Positions 1 to 8,791 of a stretch of 64,000 nt of DNA are shown piece after piece. This stretch comes from Corallococcus macrosporus (GTDB taxonomy: Bacteria > Myxococcota > Myxococcia > Myxococcales > Myxococcaceae). The DNA lies in contig NZ_JAFIMU010000009.1 in assembly GCF_017302985.1 (NCBI RefSeq), positions 372,001 through 436,000 of the forward strand. The letters are read 5' to 3'. The stretch's first letter is position 1, and each line of letters starts with the position of its first letter. The notes beneath the pieces are model-generated. The model was not told where the DNA came from, did not search any database, and saw nothing but the letters and a program-made list of their open reading frames with translations. The position numbers were made by a program, and so were the translations under genes.

Positions 1-116
1 GCCTTCAACAGAGCCTCCAGGCCCGCGCGCGTTCCTCCGCGCAGCGCCTGCTCGGCCACCGCCGTCAGCGTCGTTTCCATCCTGGCATCGAGGTCGTCCT
101 CGATGCGCCGCCCCAT
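1..116 (-). CDS. N-terminal fragment of an unidentified protein (cut by the window edge)
   Basis: Read leftward from an ATG at 116, the frame stays open to the window edge with almost only G or C at third codon positions, which is the coding signature of this genome. The peptide contains METTLTAVAEQALRGG and then RAGLEALLK. In-frame ATGs also lie at 152 and 80, so the start is uncertain; codon bias fades upstream of 116, which is why 116 is preferred. Nothing in these roughly 38 residues allows a family assignment. It is divergent from the heparinase-like gene and would share the 117-360 control region with it. Confidence 0.45.
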   Translation of the reverse strand, partial: MGRRIEDDLDARMETTLTAVAEQALRGGTRAGLEALLK

Positions 117-152
117 CCAAGCCCCAGCCCGCACGCGCCAAGGAATGGCCAT

Positions 153-187
153 GCCTCCATGGAGGCGCAACGGCTCCAACGTGGAGC
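153..187. promoter_or_regulatory. Two adjacent inverted repeats, candidate activator site
   Basis: A perfect 14-bp palindrome (GCCTCCATGGAGGC, 153-166) is followed by a second inverted repeat (GCTCCA-ACG-TGGAGC, 173-187). The TGGAG half-sites at 160 and 182 are 22 bp apart, about two helical turns. The pair lies about 120-170 bp upstream of the sigma-54-like promoter at 308-323, the usual place for an enhancer-binding-protein site. Function is inferred. Confidence 0.4.
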
Positions 188-196
188 ACTTCCTTT

Positions 197-345
197 CCAC
201 GTCAGGCAGCAATCCTTTACCCACGGTGATCGGCACGAGCGGACATTTTTACCGCCGTACGGGCAGGTGCCTCGCGCCAAACCCCTGCTCTCACTGGGAA
301 AAGGTTTTGGCCAGCCGCTTGCTATCAGCTTCCCACGTCAGGCAG
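197..345. repeat. 13-bp exact direct repeat (197-209 and 333-345)
   Basis: CCACGTCAGGCAG occurs at 197-209 and again at 333-345. The second copy spans the expected transcription start of the sigma-54-like promoter. It may be a regulator site or a small duplication; no function can be read from the sequence. Confidence 0.4.
308..323 (+). promoter_or_regulatory. Sigma-54-type (-24/-12) promoter of the heparinase-like gene
   Basis: The site reads TGGC-N7-CTTGCT, with GG at 309-310 and GC at 321-322 separated by exactly 10 nt, as RpoN requires. TGGC and TTGCT match the consensus TGGCAC-N5-TTGCW. Transcription would begin near 334, giving a leader of about 27 nt before the ATG at 361. Myxobacteria use many sigma-54 promoters with dedicated activators, and a candidate activator site lies upstream at 153-187. 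Confidence 0.5.
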
Positions 346-360
346 GGCGGGAAGGGGCGG

Positions 361-2436
361 ATGGGTACTCTCGATTACTACGCGACGATGGCTCGGATGG
401 CGCCTGGGGCGCTCGCGAAGAGCGCGGTCCGCCGGGTCCAGGGCGTCGCTCGCAAGGCGCTCTACAGCCGCCGCGAGCAGGTGGACGAAGCGCAGCTGCT
501 GGAGTCCTTCGGTGCCACGCGCGCCGAAGACCTGATCACGCTGGCCTTGGATCACCGCACCTCGCGGGCCTGGTGCGAGCTGTCGCAGCGCGAGTCCGCT
601 CGCGCCGCCATCGAGAAGCTTCCGGGCGCGAAGGCGCGCACGCTGGAGCGCGCCGCGCGGGCGCTCCGTCAGGAGTGGGACGTCTTCGGCACGCCGGTGT
701 CCTTCGGTGAGGGCAAGCCGGTGGACTGGTCCCTGGAGCCGGTGAGCGGCCGGCACTATCCGGTGGATCCCGTAGAGCGCATGCCGCTGCACGTGACCGG
801 CATGGATCCGAAGTACCCGTGGGTGATGGGCCGGCTGGACAGCCTCGTGACCCTGGCCCAGGGCGCGTGGGTGGCGGACACCGAAGCGGAGCGCTCGCGC
901 TTCGCCACGGCCTTCGTCGCGCAGACGCTGGACTTCCTGCAGGCCAACCCCGTGGGCATGGGCGTCCACTGGACGTGCTCCATGGAGATTGCCCTGCGCG
1001 CGGCGAACCTGGCGCAGGCGCTGGCGATGTTCGCGGACCGGCCCGAGGTGCGCCGTCCGGAGTTCCTGGTGCCCGTGCTGGGCGCGCTCGCGGAGCACTG
1101 CGCGTGGGTGGAGGCCCATCTGGAGGACACCAGCGCGGTGCCCAACAACCACCTGGTCTCCAACTACGTGGGGCTCGCGGTGACGGGCCTGCTGTTCCCG
1201 GAGCTGCCCGGTGCGCCGCGCCAGGTGGCGCTCGCGGCCAACGGCCTGCGCACGGAGATGGAGGCGCAGGTCCACCCCGAGGGCACGTCGTTCGAGGGCT
1301 CCATTCCCTACCACCGCCTGTCGGTGGAGCTGTTCACGCTGGCCTATGTCATCGCTCGCGGCGCGGGCGTGTCACTGGGGCCCGCGTACGAAGCGCGTCT
1401 GCGATTGATGTTCGTCGCGGCCCGCGCCTGGTCTTCCGAGAATGGCCTGGCGCCGCAGATTGGCGACAACGACAGCGGCCGTGTGTTCCCGTTCCAGGAC
1501 CGGGAGGACGGCGATCATGGCTACCTCGCGGGGCTGGGGGCTGCGCTGTTCAACGACGCGGGGCTGGGCGGCGGCGTGTTTCCGGACGAGGCGGCGTGGC
1601 TCCTGGGCGACGCGGGCCTCGTGCGTTTCAACGCGCTGCCCGCGGCTGCCGCGCCCACGTCTGTAAGCTTTGCGGAAGGTGGCTTCCACATCTTGCGCGG
1701 TGAGGGTGTCGTGCTCACCGTCTCGGCCGGAAAACAGGGGCAGCGGGGCGTCGGAGGACATAGCCACAACGACAAGCTTTCCTTCGAGCTTCACCTCAAC
1801 GGCCGTCCCGTCATCGTCGACCCCGGCACGGGTTCGTACACGCGGGATCCGGCGCTGCGCAACGCGATGCGGAGCACCGCGGCGCACAACACGCTTCAGG
1901 TGGATGGGGCCGAGCAGGCCCCGATGGATCCGGCGCGGCTCTTCGCGCTGCCGGAGGATGCCCGGGCTCGCGTCGTGGCCTTCCAGCCCGGCGCGAAGCA
2001 TGACCGGCTGGTGGTGCGCCACGACGGCTACCGCCACCTGCCGGCCCCGGTAGGGATTGAGAGGACCTTCTTCCTCGACCGGCACGTGCGTGCGCTGGCG
2101 GTGGGGGACCGGCTCGTCGGAACGGGCCGTCATGAGGTGGTCGGACGTTTGCATCTGCCCGATGGGCAGGCGCGGTGGTGCAAGCCCGCGGCGGAAGTGC
2201 TGGCGCGGGCAGGGCGCGTGCAGGAGGGGCCGGAGGCCTTCGATGCGCGGGCTCTTGAGATTGGACCGGCGGATGCACCCGAGGGTTGGGTGCTCTTCGG
2301 GCGGGGGTTGGAGACCCAGCTCGTGCCGTCGAACTACTCGCCGGGTTACGGGCGCGTGGTGCCGGCGGTGTCGGTGGAGTTCCGGAGGCAGCTGACGCCT
2401 CCGGCTTGGTTGGGGTGGGTGTTCGTCTTCAGGTGA
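361..2436 (+). CDS. Heparinase II/III family polysaccharide lyase-like protein
   Basis: Protein of 691 aa with an alpha-helical toroid N-terminal half and a C-terminal Hepar_II_III beta-sandwich. The signature GGHSHNDKLSFEL lies near residue 466, followed by VDPGTGSYT and RSTAAHNT; these carry the His, Asn and Tyr residues used for uronic-acid beta-elimination in this family. The ATG at 361 is chosen because GGAAGGGGCGG precedes it and good codon bias begins there; the frame opens further upstream but with poor bias. No signal peptide is obvious. It is followed 63 bp later by a nucleotide-sugar dehydrogenase, typical of exopolysaccharide or O-antigen loci where such proteins trim or modify the polymer. 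The exact substrate is unknown. Confidence 0.85.
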   Translation: MGTLDYYATMARMAPGALAKSAVRRVQGVARKALYSRREQVDEAQLLESFGATRAEDLITLALDHRTSRAWCELSQRESARAAIEKLPGAKARTLERAARALRQEWDVFGTPVSFGEGKPVDWSLEPVSGRHYPVDPVERMPLHVTGMDPKYPWVMGRLDSLVTLAQGAWVADTEAERSRFATAFVAQTLDFLQANPVGMGVHWTCSMEIALRAANLAQALAMFADRPEVRRPEFLVPVLGALAEHCAWVEAHLEDTSAVPNNHLVSNYVGLAVTGLLFPELPGAPRQVALAANGLRTEMEAQVHPEGTSFEGSIPYHRLSVELFTLAYVIARGAGVSLGPAYEARLRLMFVAARAWSSENGLAPQIGDNDSGRVFPFQDREDGDHGYLAGLGAALFNDAGLGGGVFPDEAAWLLGDAGLVRFNALPAAAAPTSVSFAEGGFHILRGEGVVLTVSAGKQGQRGVGGHSHNDKLSFELHLNGRPVIVDPGTGSYTRDPALRNAMRSTAAHNTLQVDGAEQAPMDPARLFALPEDARARVVAFQPGAKHDRLVVRHDGYRHLPAPVGIERTFFLDRHVRALAVGDRLVGTGRHEVVGRLHLPDGQARWCKPAAEVLARAGRVQEGPEAFDARALEIGPADAPEGWVLFGRGLETQLVPSNYSPGYGRVVPAVSVEFRRQLTPPAWLGWVFVFR

Positions 2437-2499
2437 TTGGTGTGGGTCGGGACGTGTGAGCCGGCGAGGCCGCACGTCAACTGCTGGGGAGTAACGACA

Positions 2500-3828
2500 A
2501 TGCGCGTGATGGTTGGCAACCCGTTGCTGGGTCGGATTCAGAATCGGGAAGCGAAGGTGGGCGTGGTGGGTCTCGGGTACGTCGGTCTTCCGCTGGGCAT
2601 GGCCTTCGCGGAAGCGGGCTTCCCGGTCACGGGGCTGGACGTCGACCAGCGCAAGATCGACAAGATCGCCAAGGGTGAGAGCTACATCAAGCACATCCCC
2701 AGCGCGCCGCTGGCGGAGCTCACCAACGCTGGCAAGCTCAAGGCGACCAACGACTTCGCGAAGGCCCGTGAGCTCGACTGCGTGGTCATCTGCGTGCCCA
2801 CGCCGCTGACCGCGTCGCGTGAGCCGGACATGAGCTTCATCGTCGCGACGGGCGAGGCCCTGGCCCCGTACGTGCGCCCCGGCCAGCTCTTCATCCTGGA
2901 GTCCACCACCTACCCGGGCACGACCGAAGAGGTCCTCAAGCCCCTGCTGGAGAAGAACGGCCTCAAGGCGGGCGTGGACTTCTTCCTGGCCTTCAGCCCC
3001 GAGCGCGAGGACCCGGGCAACAAGGGCTTCAACACCAAGACGATTCCGAAGGTCGTCGGCGGCTACTCGCCCGCGTGCCTCGAGGTCGCCACGGCCCTCT
3101 ACGGCAGCGCCCTGAAGGAAGTGGTGCCGGTGTCCTCCACCCGCGTGGCGGAGCTCGCCAAGCTGCTGGAGAACATCTACCGCTGCGTGAACATCGCCAT
3201 GGTCAACGAGATGAAGATGCTCTGCGACCGCATGAACGTGGACGTCTGGGAGGTCATCCAGGCCGCCAGCACCAAGCCCTTCGGCTTCCAGCCGTTCTAC
3301 CCGGGCCCCGGCCTGGGCGGGCACTGCATCCCCATCGACCCGTTCTACCTGACGTGGAAGGCCCGCGAGTTCGAGTTCCACACCAAGTTCATCGAGCTGG
3401 CCGGTGAGGTGAACTGGCAGATGCCCTACTACGTGGTGCAGCGCACGATGGAGGCGCTCAACCAGAACAAGAAGGTGCTCAACGGCGCCAAGGTCCTCTG
3501 CATCGGCGCGGCGTACAAGAAGGACATCGACGACCACCGCGAGTCCCCGTCGCTGCGCGTGATGACGCTCCTGAAGGAGAAGGGCGCGGACATCAGCTAC
3601 CACGACCCGTTCGTGAAGGAGCTGCACAAGGGCCACGGCTTCAACATGGAGATGAAGTCCGTCCCGCTCGACCCTGAGACGCTGAACCAGTACGACGCGG
3701 TGATGATCCTCACCGACCACTCGCACATCGACTACAACGAGCTGGTCCAGCGCTCGAACATCGTCGTCGACACGCGCAACGCGACCAAGGCCGTCACCCA
3801 GGGCCGCGAGAAGATCATCAAGGCGTAA
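2500..3828 (+). CDS. Nucleotide-sugar dehydrogenase (UDP-GlcNAc/UDP-glucose 6-dehydrogenase family)
   Basis: Protein of 442 aa. The N-terminal Rossmann fold carries VGVVGLGYVGLPLG near residue 25 for NAD binding. The catalytic cysteine is Cys276 in GPGLGGHCIPIDP. The central helix NIYRCVNIAMVNEM and the C-terminal VVDTRNA are typical of the family. It oxidises the C6 hydroxyl of a UDP-sugar to a uronic acid in two steps. The overall pattern (ESTTYPGTTEEVLKP, FYLTWKAREF) resembles the WbpA/UDP-N-acetylglucosamine branch more than UDP-glucose dehydrogenase, but the substrate is inferred. The ATG at 2500 is chosen for GGGGAGT 8 nt upstream; a TTG at 2437 is in frame but lacks a ribosome site. 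Probably cotranscribed with the heparinase-like gene. Confidence 0.88.
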   Translation: MRVMVGNPLLGRIQNREAKVGVVGLGYVGLPLGMAFAEAGFPVTGLDVDQRKIDKIAKGESYIKHIPSAPLAELTNAGKLKATNDFAKARELDCVVICVPTPLTASREPDMSFIVATGEALAPYVRPGQLFILESTTYPGTTEEVLKPLLEKNGLKAGVDFFLAFSPEREDPGNKGFNTKTIPKVVGGYSPACLEVATALYGSALKEVVPVSSTRVAELAKLLENIYRCVNIAMVNEMKMLCDRMNVDVWEVIQAASTKPFGFQPFYPGPGLGGHCIPIDPFYLTWKAREFEFHTKFIELAGEVNWQMPYYVVQRTMEALNQNKKVLNGAKVLCIGAAYKKDIDDHRESPSLRVMTLLKEKGADISYHDPFVKELHKGHGFNMEMKSVPLDPETLNQYDAVMILTDHSHIDYNELVQRSNIVVDTRNATKAVTQGREKIIKA

Positions 3829-3853
3829 CCCCGCTCCAGGAGCATGCGGGCAG

Positions 3854-3907
3854 GAGGGTCCTCGCTTCACGCCAAGGCGCGTGAGGGGAGGGCCCTCGCC
3901 TGTTTTT
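3854..3907 (+). terminator. Putative rho-independent terminator after the sugar dehydrogenase
   Basis: Nested hairpin: outer arms GAGGG (3854-3858) and CCCTC (3893-3897), inner arms TCACGC (3867-3872) and GCGTGA (3879-3884), then GCCTG and a T5 run at 3903-3907. A start codon inside the hairpin (3844) is therefore unlikely for the next gene. Confidence 0.45.
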
Positions 3908-3924
3908 CGCTACAGTGCGCGGCC

Positions 3925-5664
3925 GTGCCTGGCCCATCCCGTCCCCTGTTCCCGCTGTTCGTGGCCGCGTCCCTCCTGATGGGCGCGGCGCCCGCGTCCG
4001 ACCCTCGCGCCCAGCTCCTGGACGCGATGGGCGCGGAGCTCCAGCGCAACCAACAACAGCTCAAGGTGAACGGCCATGAGGCGCCGTACTTCCTGAGCTA
4101 TGGCGTGAAGGACTACGAGTCGCGGCTGATCATCGCGCGCTACGGAGCGCTCTTCCAGGACGACGACTACCGCGAGCGCAAGCTGGGCGTGGACGTGCGC
4201 GTGGGCAGCTACGAGTACGACAGCTCCGTGGCGGACTCGTTGGACTTCGGCTTCAGCACCAGCAAGGGCTCCAGCTTCACCTCGCGCAAGGACGGGCCGC
4301 TGGACGACTCGCCGCTCGCGCTGCGCACGGCGCTGTGGCTCGTCACGGACGAGAAGTACAAGGCCGCGCTCTTCCAGTACCTGAAGAAGAAGGGCGAGGA
4401 CGTCTACACGGTGGAGGACCCCAAGCGTCCCGCGTCCTTCTCCAAGGAGACGCCGGCCAGCTACGTGCAGCCGCCGGTGGCGTTCCCGTTCGACCGCGAG
4501 AAGTGGCGCAAGCTGGCGCGCGAGGTGTCCGCGCGCTTCAACGCGCACCCGGAGCTGTTCGACTCGGAGGTGCGCATCACCGCGGACAAGTCCACGCGGC
4601 TGTTCGTGTCCTCGGAGGGCACGCGCCTCATCACCGAGGAGACGCTGTACGCGCTCCACGTCTCCGCGGTGACGCGCGCGCCGGACGGGCAGCTGCTGGA
4701 CAACTCGCGCAGCTTCTACCTGCCGACGGAAGCCGGGATGCCCGACGAGGCGCGAGTGCACGCGGCCGCGCAGAAGGTCATCGACGAGCTGCTCGCGCTG
4801 CGGCAGGCGCCGGCCATCACGCCGTACGCGGGACCGGCCATCCTGGCGCCGGAGGCCGCGGGCGTGCTCTTCCACGAGACGCTGGGCCACCGGTTGGAGG
4901 CGGACCGGCAGGACGGCGACACCGACGGCAAGACCTTCAAGGGACAGGAGGGCAAGCAGATCCTCCCGGCCTTCCTGTCGCTGCGGGATGATCCGTCCCG
5001 CCGCGAGGTGAACGGCGAACCGCTCAACGGCTACTACCTCTACGACGAGGAGGGCGTGAAGGCGCAGACGGTGAGCCTGGTGGAGAAGGGCGTGCTCAAG
5101 GGCTACCTGATGAGCCGCCACCCGGTGGAGGGCTTCCCCAAGTCCAACGGCCACGGGCGCGGGCAGGGCACGCTCCAGCCAGTGGCGCGCATGGCGAACC
5201 TCCTCGTGGACAGCTCGAAGCAGGTGAGCGACGCGGAGCTGAAGAAGCTGCTGATCGCGGAGGCGAAGCGGCAGGGCAAGCCGTACGGCCTCATCATCCG
5301 AGACATCACCGGCGGCAACACCAACACGTCCAGCTACGGCTACCAGGCCTTCAAGGGCGTGCCGCGCATGGTGTACCGCGTGGACGTGAAGACCGGAGAG
5401 GAGACGCTGGTGCGCGGCGTCGAAATCGTGGGCACGCCGCTGTCGTCGGTGAACCGCATCCTCGCCACGGGGCAGCGGCTGGGCGTGTTCAACGGCTTCT
5501 GCGGCGCGGAGAGCGGCAACGTGCCCGTGTCCACCGTGGCGCCCGCGGTGCTGCTCCAGGAGCTGGAGCTGCAGCGCACCATGGAGGGCAAGGACCGGCC
5601 GCCGCTGTTGCCCAGCCCGGCCGCCTCGTCGAAGCAGGCGGCCGGTGCGGACGCGAAGCGCTAG
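3925..5664 (+). CDS. TldD/PmbA family metallopeptidase, exported
   Basis: Protein of 579 aa. A signal-peptide-like N terminus (PLFPLFVAASLLMGAAPAS) precedes a TldD-type domain with the zinc motif HETLGH at about residues 317-322 and the conserved glycine-rich stretch NGHGRGQGTLQP. The C terminus has the family segment FCGAESGNVPVSTVAP. TldD/PmbA proteins are metalloproteases; the classical pair matures microcins and degrades CcdA in the cytoplasm, but this copy appears to be exported and has no PmbA partner nearby. The GTG at 3925 is chosen because an in-frame ATG at 3844 would sit at a terminator hairpin, and TACAGT lies 8 nt before the GTG, a leaderless-type arrangement. Its stop overlaps the opposite gene's stop in CTAG. 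Confidence 0.82.
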   Translation: MPGPSRPLFPLFVAASLLMGAAPASDPRAQLLDAMGAELQRNQQQLKVNGHEAPYFLSYGVKDYESRLIIARYGALFQDDDYRERKLGVDVRVGSYEYDSSVADSLDFGFSTSKGSSFTSRKDGPLDDSPLALRTALWLVTDEKYKAALFQYLKKKGEDVYTVEDPKRPASFSKETPASYVQPPVAFPFDREKWRKLAREVSARFNAHPELFDSEVRITADKSTRLFVSSEGTRLITEETLYALHVSAVTRAPDGQLLDNSRSFYLPTEAGMPDEARVHAAAQKVIDELLALRQAPAITPYAGPAILAPEAAGVLFHETLGHRLEADRQDGDTDGKTFKGQEGKQILPAFLSLRDDPSRREVNGEPLNGYYLYDEEGVKAQTVSLVEKGVLKGYLMSRHPVEGFPKSNGHGRGQGTLQPVARMANLLVDSSKQVSDAELKKLLIAEAKRQGKPYGLIIRDITGGNTNTSSYGYQAFKGVPRMVYRVDVKTGEETLVRGVEIVGTPLSSVNRILATGQRLGVFNGFCGAESGNVPVSTVAPAVLLQELELQRTMEGKDRPPLLPSPAASSKQAAGADAKR

Positions 5665-8600
5665 CCGACCTTCTTCAGCACCACGTAGCCGGCGGCGGGG
5701 ATGTTCACCGGGGTGTTCCCGCCGTTGAGCGTGGCGCCGTAGTTGCCGAAGTTGCCGCCGCCGTACACCGCGGCGTCGCTGTTCAGCACTTCCTTCCACT
5801 GCCCGGGAGGCAGCGGCAGCGCGTAGCCCTCCAGGTTCTTCTTGTTGAGGCTGCCCACCACGAGGAACTCCTCGTTGCCCGACTTGCGCGTGAAGGCCAT
5901 CACGCTGTCGTCGTTGTGGGTGTAGACGCGCTTGACCTCCGCGGCCGCGCTGAAGGCGTTGCTGCTGTTCCGCAGGCCGATGGCGTCCTTGTAGAAGGCG
6001 AAGGACTGCCGGCGGGTGACGTCCAGCATCGCGTCCTTGCGCTCGGAAGGAGGCAGGGCGGCCACTTCCGCGAACAGCTTCTTGTCGTCCGCGGAGAAAG
6101 CCTTGTACGCGCTGTCCTTCGCGCGCGCGTCCGGGGAGAGGTTGAAGAGGCGCTCGTAGGTGGCCTTGGTGGTGTCGTTGAACGTCACCTTGCCGAAGTC
6201 CACGTCCTTGCCCACGTCCTGCCAGCTCCAGTCGCTGTCCCAGGTGGAGGGGTTGCCCCACTTGAAGGAGTTCTGCGCGCCGAACTCGTCACCCTGGAAG
6301 AACATGGGGATGCCGGGGCCGGCCATGCCGATGCCGGCGGCGAAGCGGGCGGCGCCGCGCGACCAGTCGCCCGGGAAGTCGGTGGGGTCGGCGCCCTCCG
6401 CGGTGTCCAGGGTGCGCTCGGCGTTCCCCACCTCGTCGTGGTTGGAGATGATGGACAGCGCGTGCTTCCAGCCGTCCAGGCCGCGCGGGTTCGTCATCAG
6501 GTTCACGAACGCGTCCACGTCCGTCTTCATCCCGCGCGAGGCGGCCTGGATGAGGCCCGGCTTGCTGTTGTCACGCACCAGCCGGTGCTGGAACTCCGTG
6601 TACCACTGGGCGTCGAAGCCGCCGCCCGTGCCGTCGGACTTCGCCGGGCGCGAGATGTCCGGCTCGTAGTCGAACTGCTCCGCCACGGTCCACACGTCCG
6701 GGTTGATGAAGTGCACCTGGCGGTTGATCTCCCGGAGCATGTCCCAGCCGTCCTTGCCGCCCGTGCCCTTGATGGGCTCCGTGAAGTCGAAGCGCAGGCC
6801 GTCGAACTTCAGCTCGGCGATCTGCTGCACGGCGTGGTCCACGAAGAGCTGCTTCACCTGCGGCGTGTTGTACGCGGGCACGGCGCCCCACGGCGTGTCG
6901 CGCTGCTCGAACTTGCCGGGCTCCTTGGACCAGTTGAAGTAGGGGTTGCTGGGGCCGCCCACGTTCCACAGGCCGTTGTGGTCGCCGAAGACGTGGTTGT
7001 AGACGACGTCCGACACCACGTTGAGGCCCTTGCCGTGGGCCGCGTCGATGAAGCGCTTGAGGGCCTCGTCGCCCTCCACCCACTTGCCCGTCTCGTCCTC
7101 GAAGCCGAGCGAGCTCTCCGCGGCCAGGCTGTTCACGCCCAGGTAGCCCCAGTTGCGCGCGCCCTCCACCTCGTTGGTGGGCAGGAGCTCCAGCGTGGTG
7201 ACGCCCAGCTCCTTGAAGTAATCCAGTTTCTTGATCAGGTCCTCCATGGTGGAGCGGTTCGCGTTGCCCGCCTGACCCAGGAAGCTGCCCGCGTGCAGCT
7301 GGTACACCACCCACTTCGACGGGTCCTTCTCACGCGGGACGTGGTCGTTCTTGAACTGGAACGCCGTGGGGTCGGTGAGGATGGAGCCGCGGAAGGACAC
7401 GCCGCTGCCCTGGGTGATGACGTCGCTCCAGGGGTCGTTCTCCGAGGACGCCAGCCGCTCCGTGTCGGAGAGCTTGCCGTCGTTGTTCACGTCGTCGCGC
7501 AGGTGCAGCTTGCCCTGCGCGTCCTTGTCGAACACCTGGAACTCGTAGCGCAGGCCCGCGAGCTTGTCCGGGTCGTTGACGAGCGTGGTCCACGCGCCGC
7601 CGTGGTTCGTCATCTTGATGCGGCCGTCGTCGGTGACGTTTCGCGACCAGAAGTCGTTGGACTTGCCGCCGCGCAGCTTGTCGATGAGCGTGTCGTCGAA
7701 CCTACCCAGGCGCTCCTGGAGCTGTGCCTTGTTGAGCGGGTTGCCGTCGCCGTCCTTGAGGACCAGGTACGCGCTGTCCGCGTCCTCGGCGTCGTCGATG
7801 TCGAAGCGCATCAGGCCGGTGGCGCCGGTGAAGTAGCGGTCCACCTCCTTGCCGCGCGTGGGGTCCAGGTAGAGCCGGTCCAGGCCGCGCTGCTCGCCCA
7901 TCATCCGGCGCGCGTAGGGGTCCGGCCGGTCGCTCACGGCGCCCGTGGAGTCCACCACCTCGTAGACGTAGGCCTTGCCCTCCATCTGGTTCCACGCGCC
8001 CTTGGCCTGCGCGGTCCAGTTGCCGCCCTCGTCGCGCGCCATGGGGATGCGCTGCTCGCGGCCCTGCTTGTCCGTCACCTTCACCTGCACGGCGCGCGCA
8101 TCCGGCGCCCAGAACTTGAAGTTCACGTCCTGGCCGGACTTCTGCGCGCCCATGGAGTGGTACGTCGTGGGCGAGTACGACGCGGTGGGCTTGGACAGGT
8201 CCAGCTTGAGGTTGCCCTCGCCCATCACCGCCCACTGGTCCTTGCCGGACGGGCCGTCCACGCTGACGCCCCACTCCCAGTTGCGGGCCAGGCCGTCGTC
8301 CGCCACCTTCACCGTGGCCTCGTACTTGCCGTTGCCCAGCGGCTTCATGGGGATGCCGCCGGAGGACCACTGCGCGTCGAAGCGGCCTGTCGCGTCCCAA
8401 CTGCCCTTGAGCTTCGGGTTCGTGAGGTTCGCGTGCGGGCCCGCGTCGTACGTGAACGTGATGGTCCGCGTCGTCGGGTTGGCCACCGTCGCGCTGTTCT
8501 TCACGGCGGAGGTGGGCGCGGCGCCCAGGAGCGCGCTCGCGTTGGCGGACCGGGCCAGGTTGCCGGTGCCGGCCACCGGAGCCCGAGCGCCCGTGGCCGG

Positions 8601-8753
8601 GGTGGACTCGAAGCCGGACTGGTTGCGCTTCGCGGCGGCGGCCTTCGCGGCGGCGGCCTTCTGCTGCTCGGCCAGCTTCGCGGCGTCTACGGAGGAGGAG
8701 CCCGTGGTGGGGGACGAGGTGAGTTTCGGGCGGTTGATTTTCGAATCGGTCAC
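5661..8753 (-). CDS. GH13 alpha-amylase-superfamily enzyme (branching enzyme/pullulanase-like) with two CBM48-like modules
   Basis: Protein of 1030 aa. After an Ala/Ser/Thr-rich N terminus of about 90 residues come two early-set/CBM48-like modules (about 95-200 and 205-310), a linker with an EF-hand-like loop DVNNDGKLSDTE, and a GH13 barrel from about residue 480. All four GH13 regions are present: DVVYNHVFGD (~581), GLRFDF with nucleophile Asp (~656), VAEQFD with acid/base Glu (~692) and NHDEVG (~771). It should hydrolyse or rearrange alpha-1,4/1,6-glucans; the closest classes are branching enzyme, isoamylase and trehalohydrolase, and the exact activity is unclear. The GTG at 8753 is chosen for GGAGG 8 nt upstream; a TTG at 8795 would overlap the preceding gene. 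No classical signal peptide. Confidence 0.85.
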   Translation of the reverse strand: MTDSKINRPKLTSSPTTGSSSVDAAKLAEQQKAAAAKAAAAKRNQSGFESTPATGARAPVAGTGNLARSANASALLGAAPTSAVKNSATVANPTTRTITFTYDAGPHANLTNPKLKGSWDATGRFDAQWSSGGIPMKPLGNGKYEATVKVADDGLARNWEWGVSVDGPSGKDQWAVMGEGNLKLDLSKPTASYSPTTYHSMGAQKSGQDVNFKFWAPDARAVQVKVTDKQGREQRIPMARDEGGNWTAQAKGAWNQMEGKAYVYEVVDSTGAVSDRPDPYARRMMGEQRGLDRLYLDPTRGKEVDRYFTGATGLMRFDIDDAEDADSAYLVLKDGDGNPLNKAQLQERLGRFDDTLIDKLRGGKSNDFWSRNVTDDGRIKMTNHGGAWTTLVNDPDKLAGLRYEFQVFDKDAQGKLHLRDDVNNDGKLSDTERLASSENDPWSDVITQGSGVSFRGSILTDPTAFQFKNDHVPREKDPSKWVVYQLHAGSFLGQAGNANRSTMEDLIKKLDYFKELGVTTLELLPTNEVEGARNWGYLGVNSLAAESSLGFEDETGKWVEGDEALKRFIDAAHGKGLNVVSDVVYNHVFGDHNGLWNVGGPSNPYFNWSKEPGKFEQRDTPWGAVPAYNTPQVKQLFVDHAVQQIAELKFDGLRFDFTEPIKGTGGKDGWDMLREINRQVHFINPDVWTVAEQFDYEPDISRPAKSDGTGGGFDAQWYTEFQHRLVRDNSKPGLIQAASRGMKTDVDAFVNLMTNPRGLDGWKHALSIISNHDEVGNAERTLDTAEGADPTDFPGDWSRGAARFAAGIGMAGPGIPMFFQGDEFGAQNSFKWGNPSTWDSDWSWQDVGKDVDFGKVTFNDTTKATYERLFNLSPDARAKDSAYKAFSADDKKLFAEVAALPPSERKDAMLDVTRRQSFAFYKDAIGLRNSSNAFSAAAEVKRVYTHNDDSVMAFTRKSGNEEFLVVGSLNKKNLEGYALPLPPGQWKEVLNSDAAVYGGGNFGNYGATLNGGNTPVNIPAAGYVVLKKVG

Positions 8754-8791
8754 GGGGGAGACCTCCGGCGGCCCACGCATAGCGGGCTTGC

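Noticed and set aside
65-280. A 71-codon open frame on the minus strand
   Set aside because: Third-position bias is poor and it is shifted relative to the strongly biased frame of the partial gene at 1-116, so it is a shadow.
1372-3870. A very long open frame opposite the heparinase and dehydrogenase genes
   Set aside because: It is rich in Arg, His, Val and Leu, as expected for the antisense of G+C-rich coding DNA, and overlaps two clear genes.
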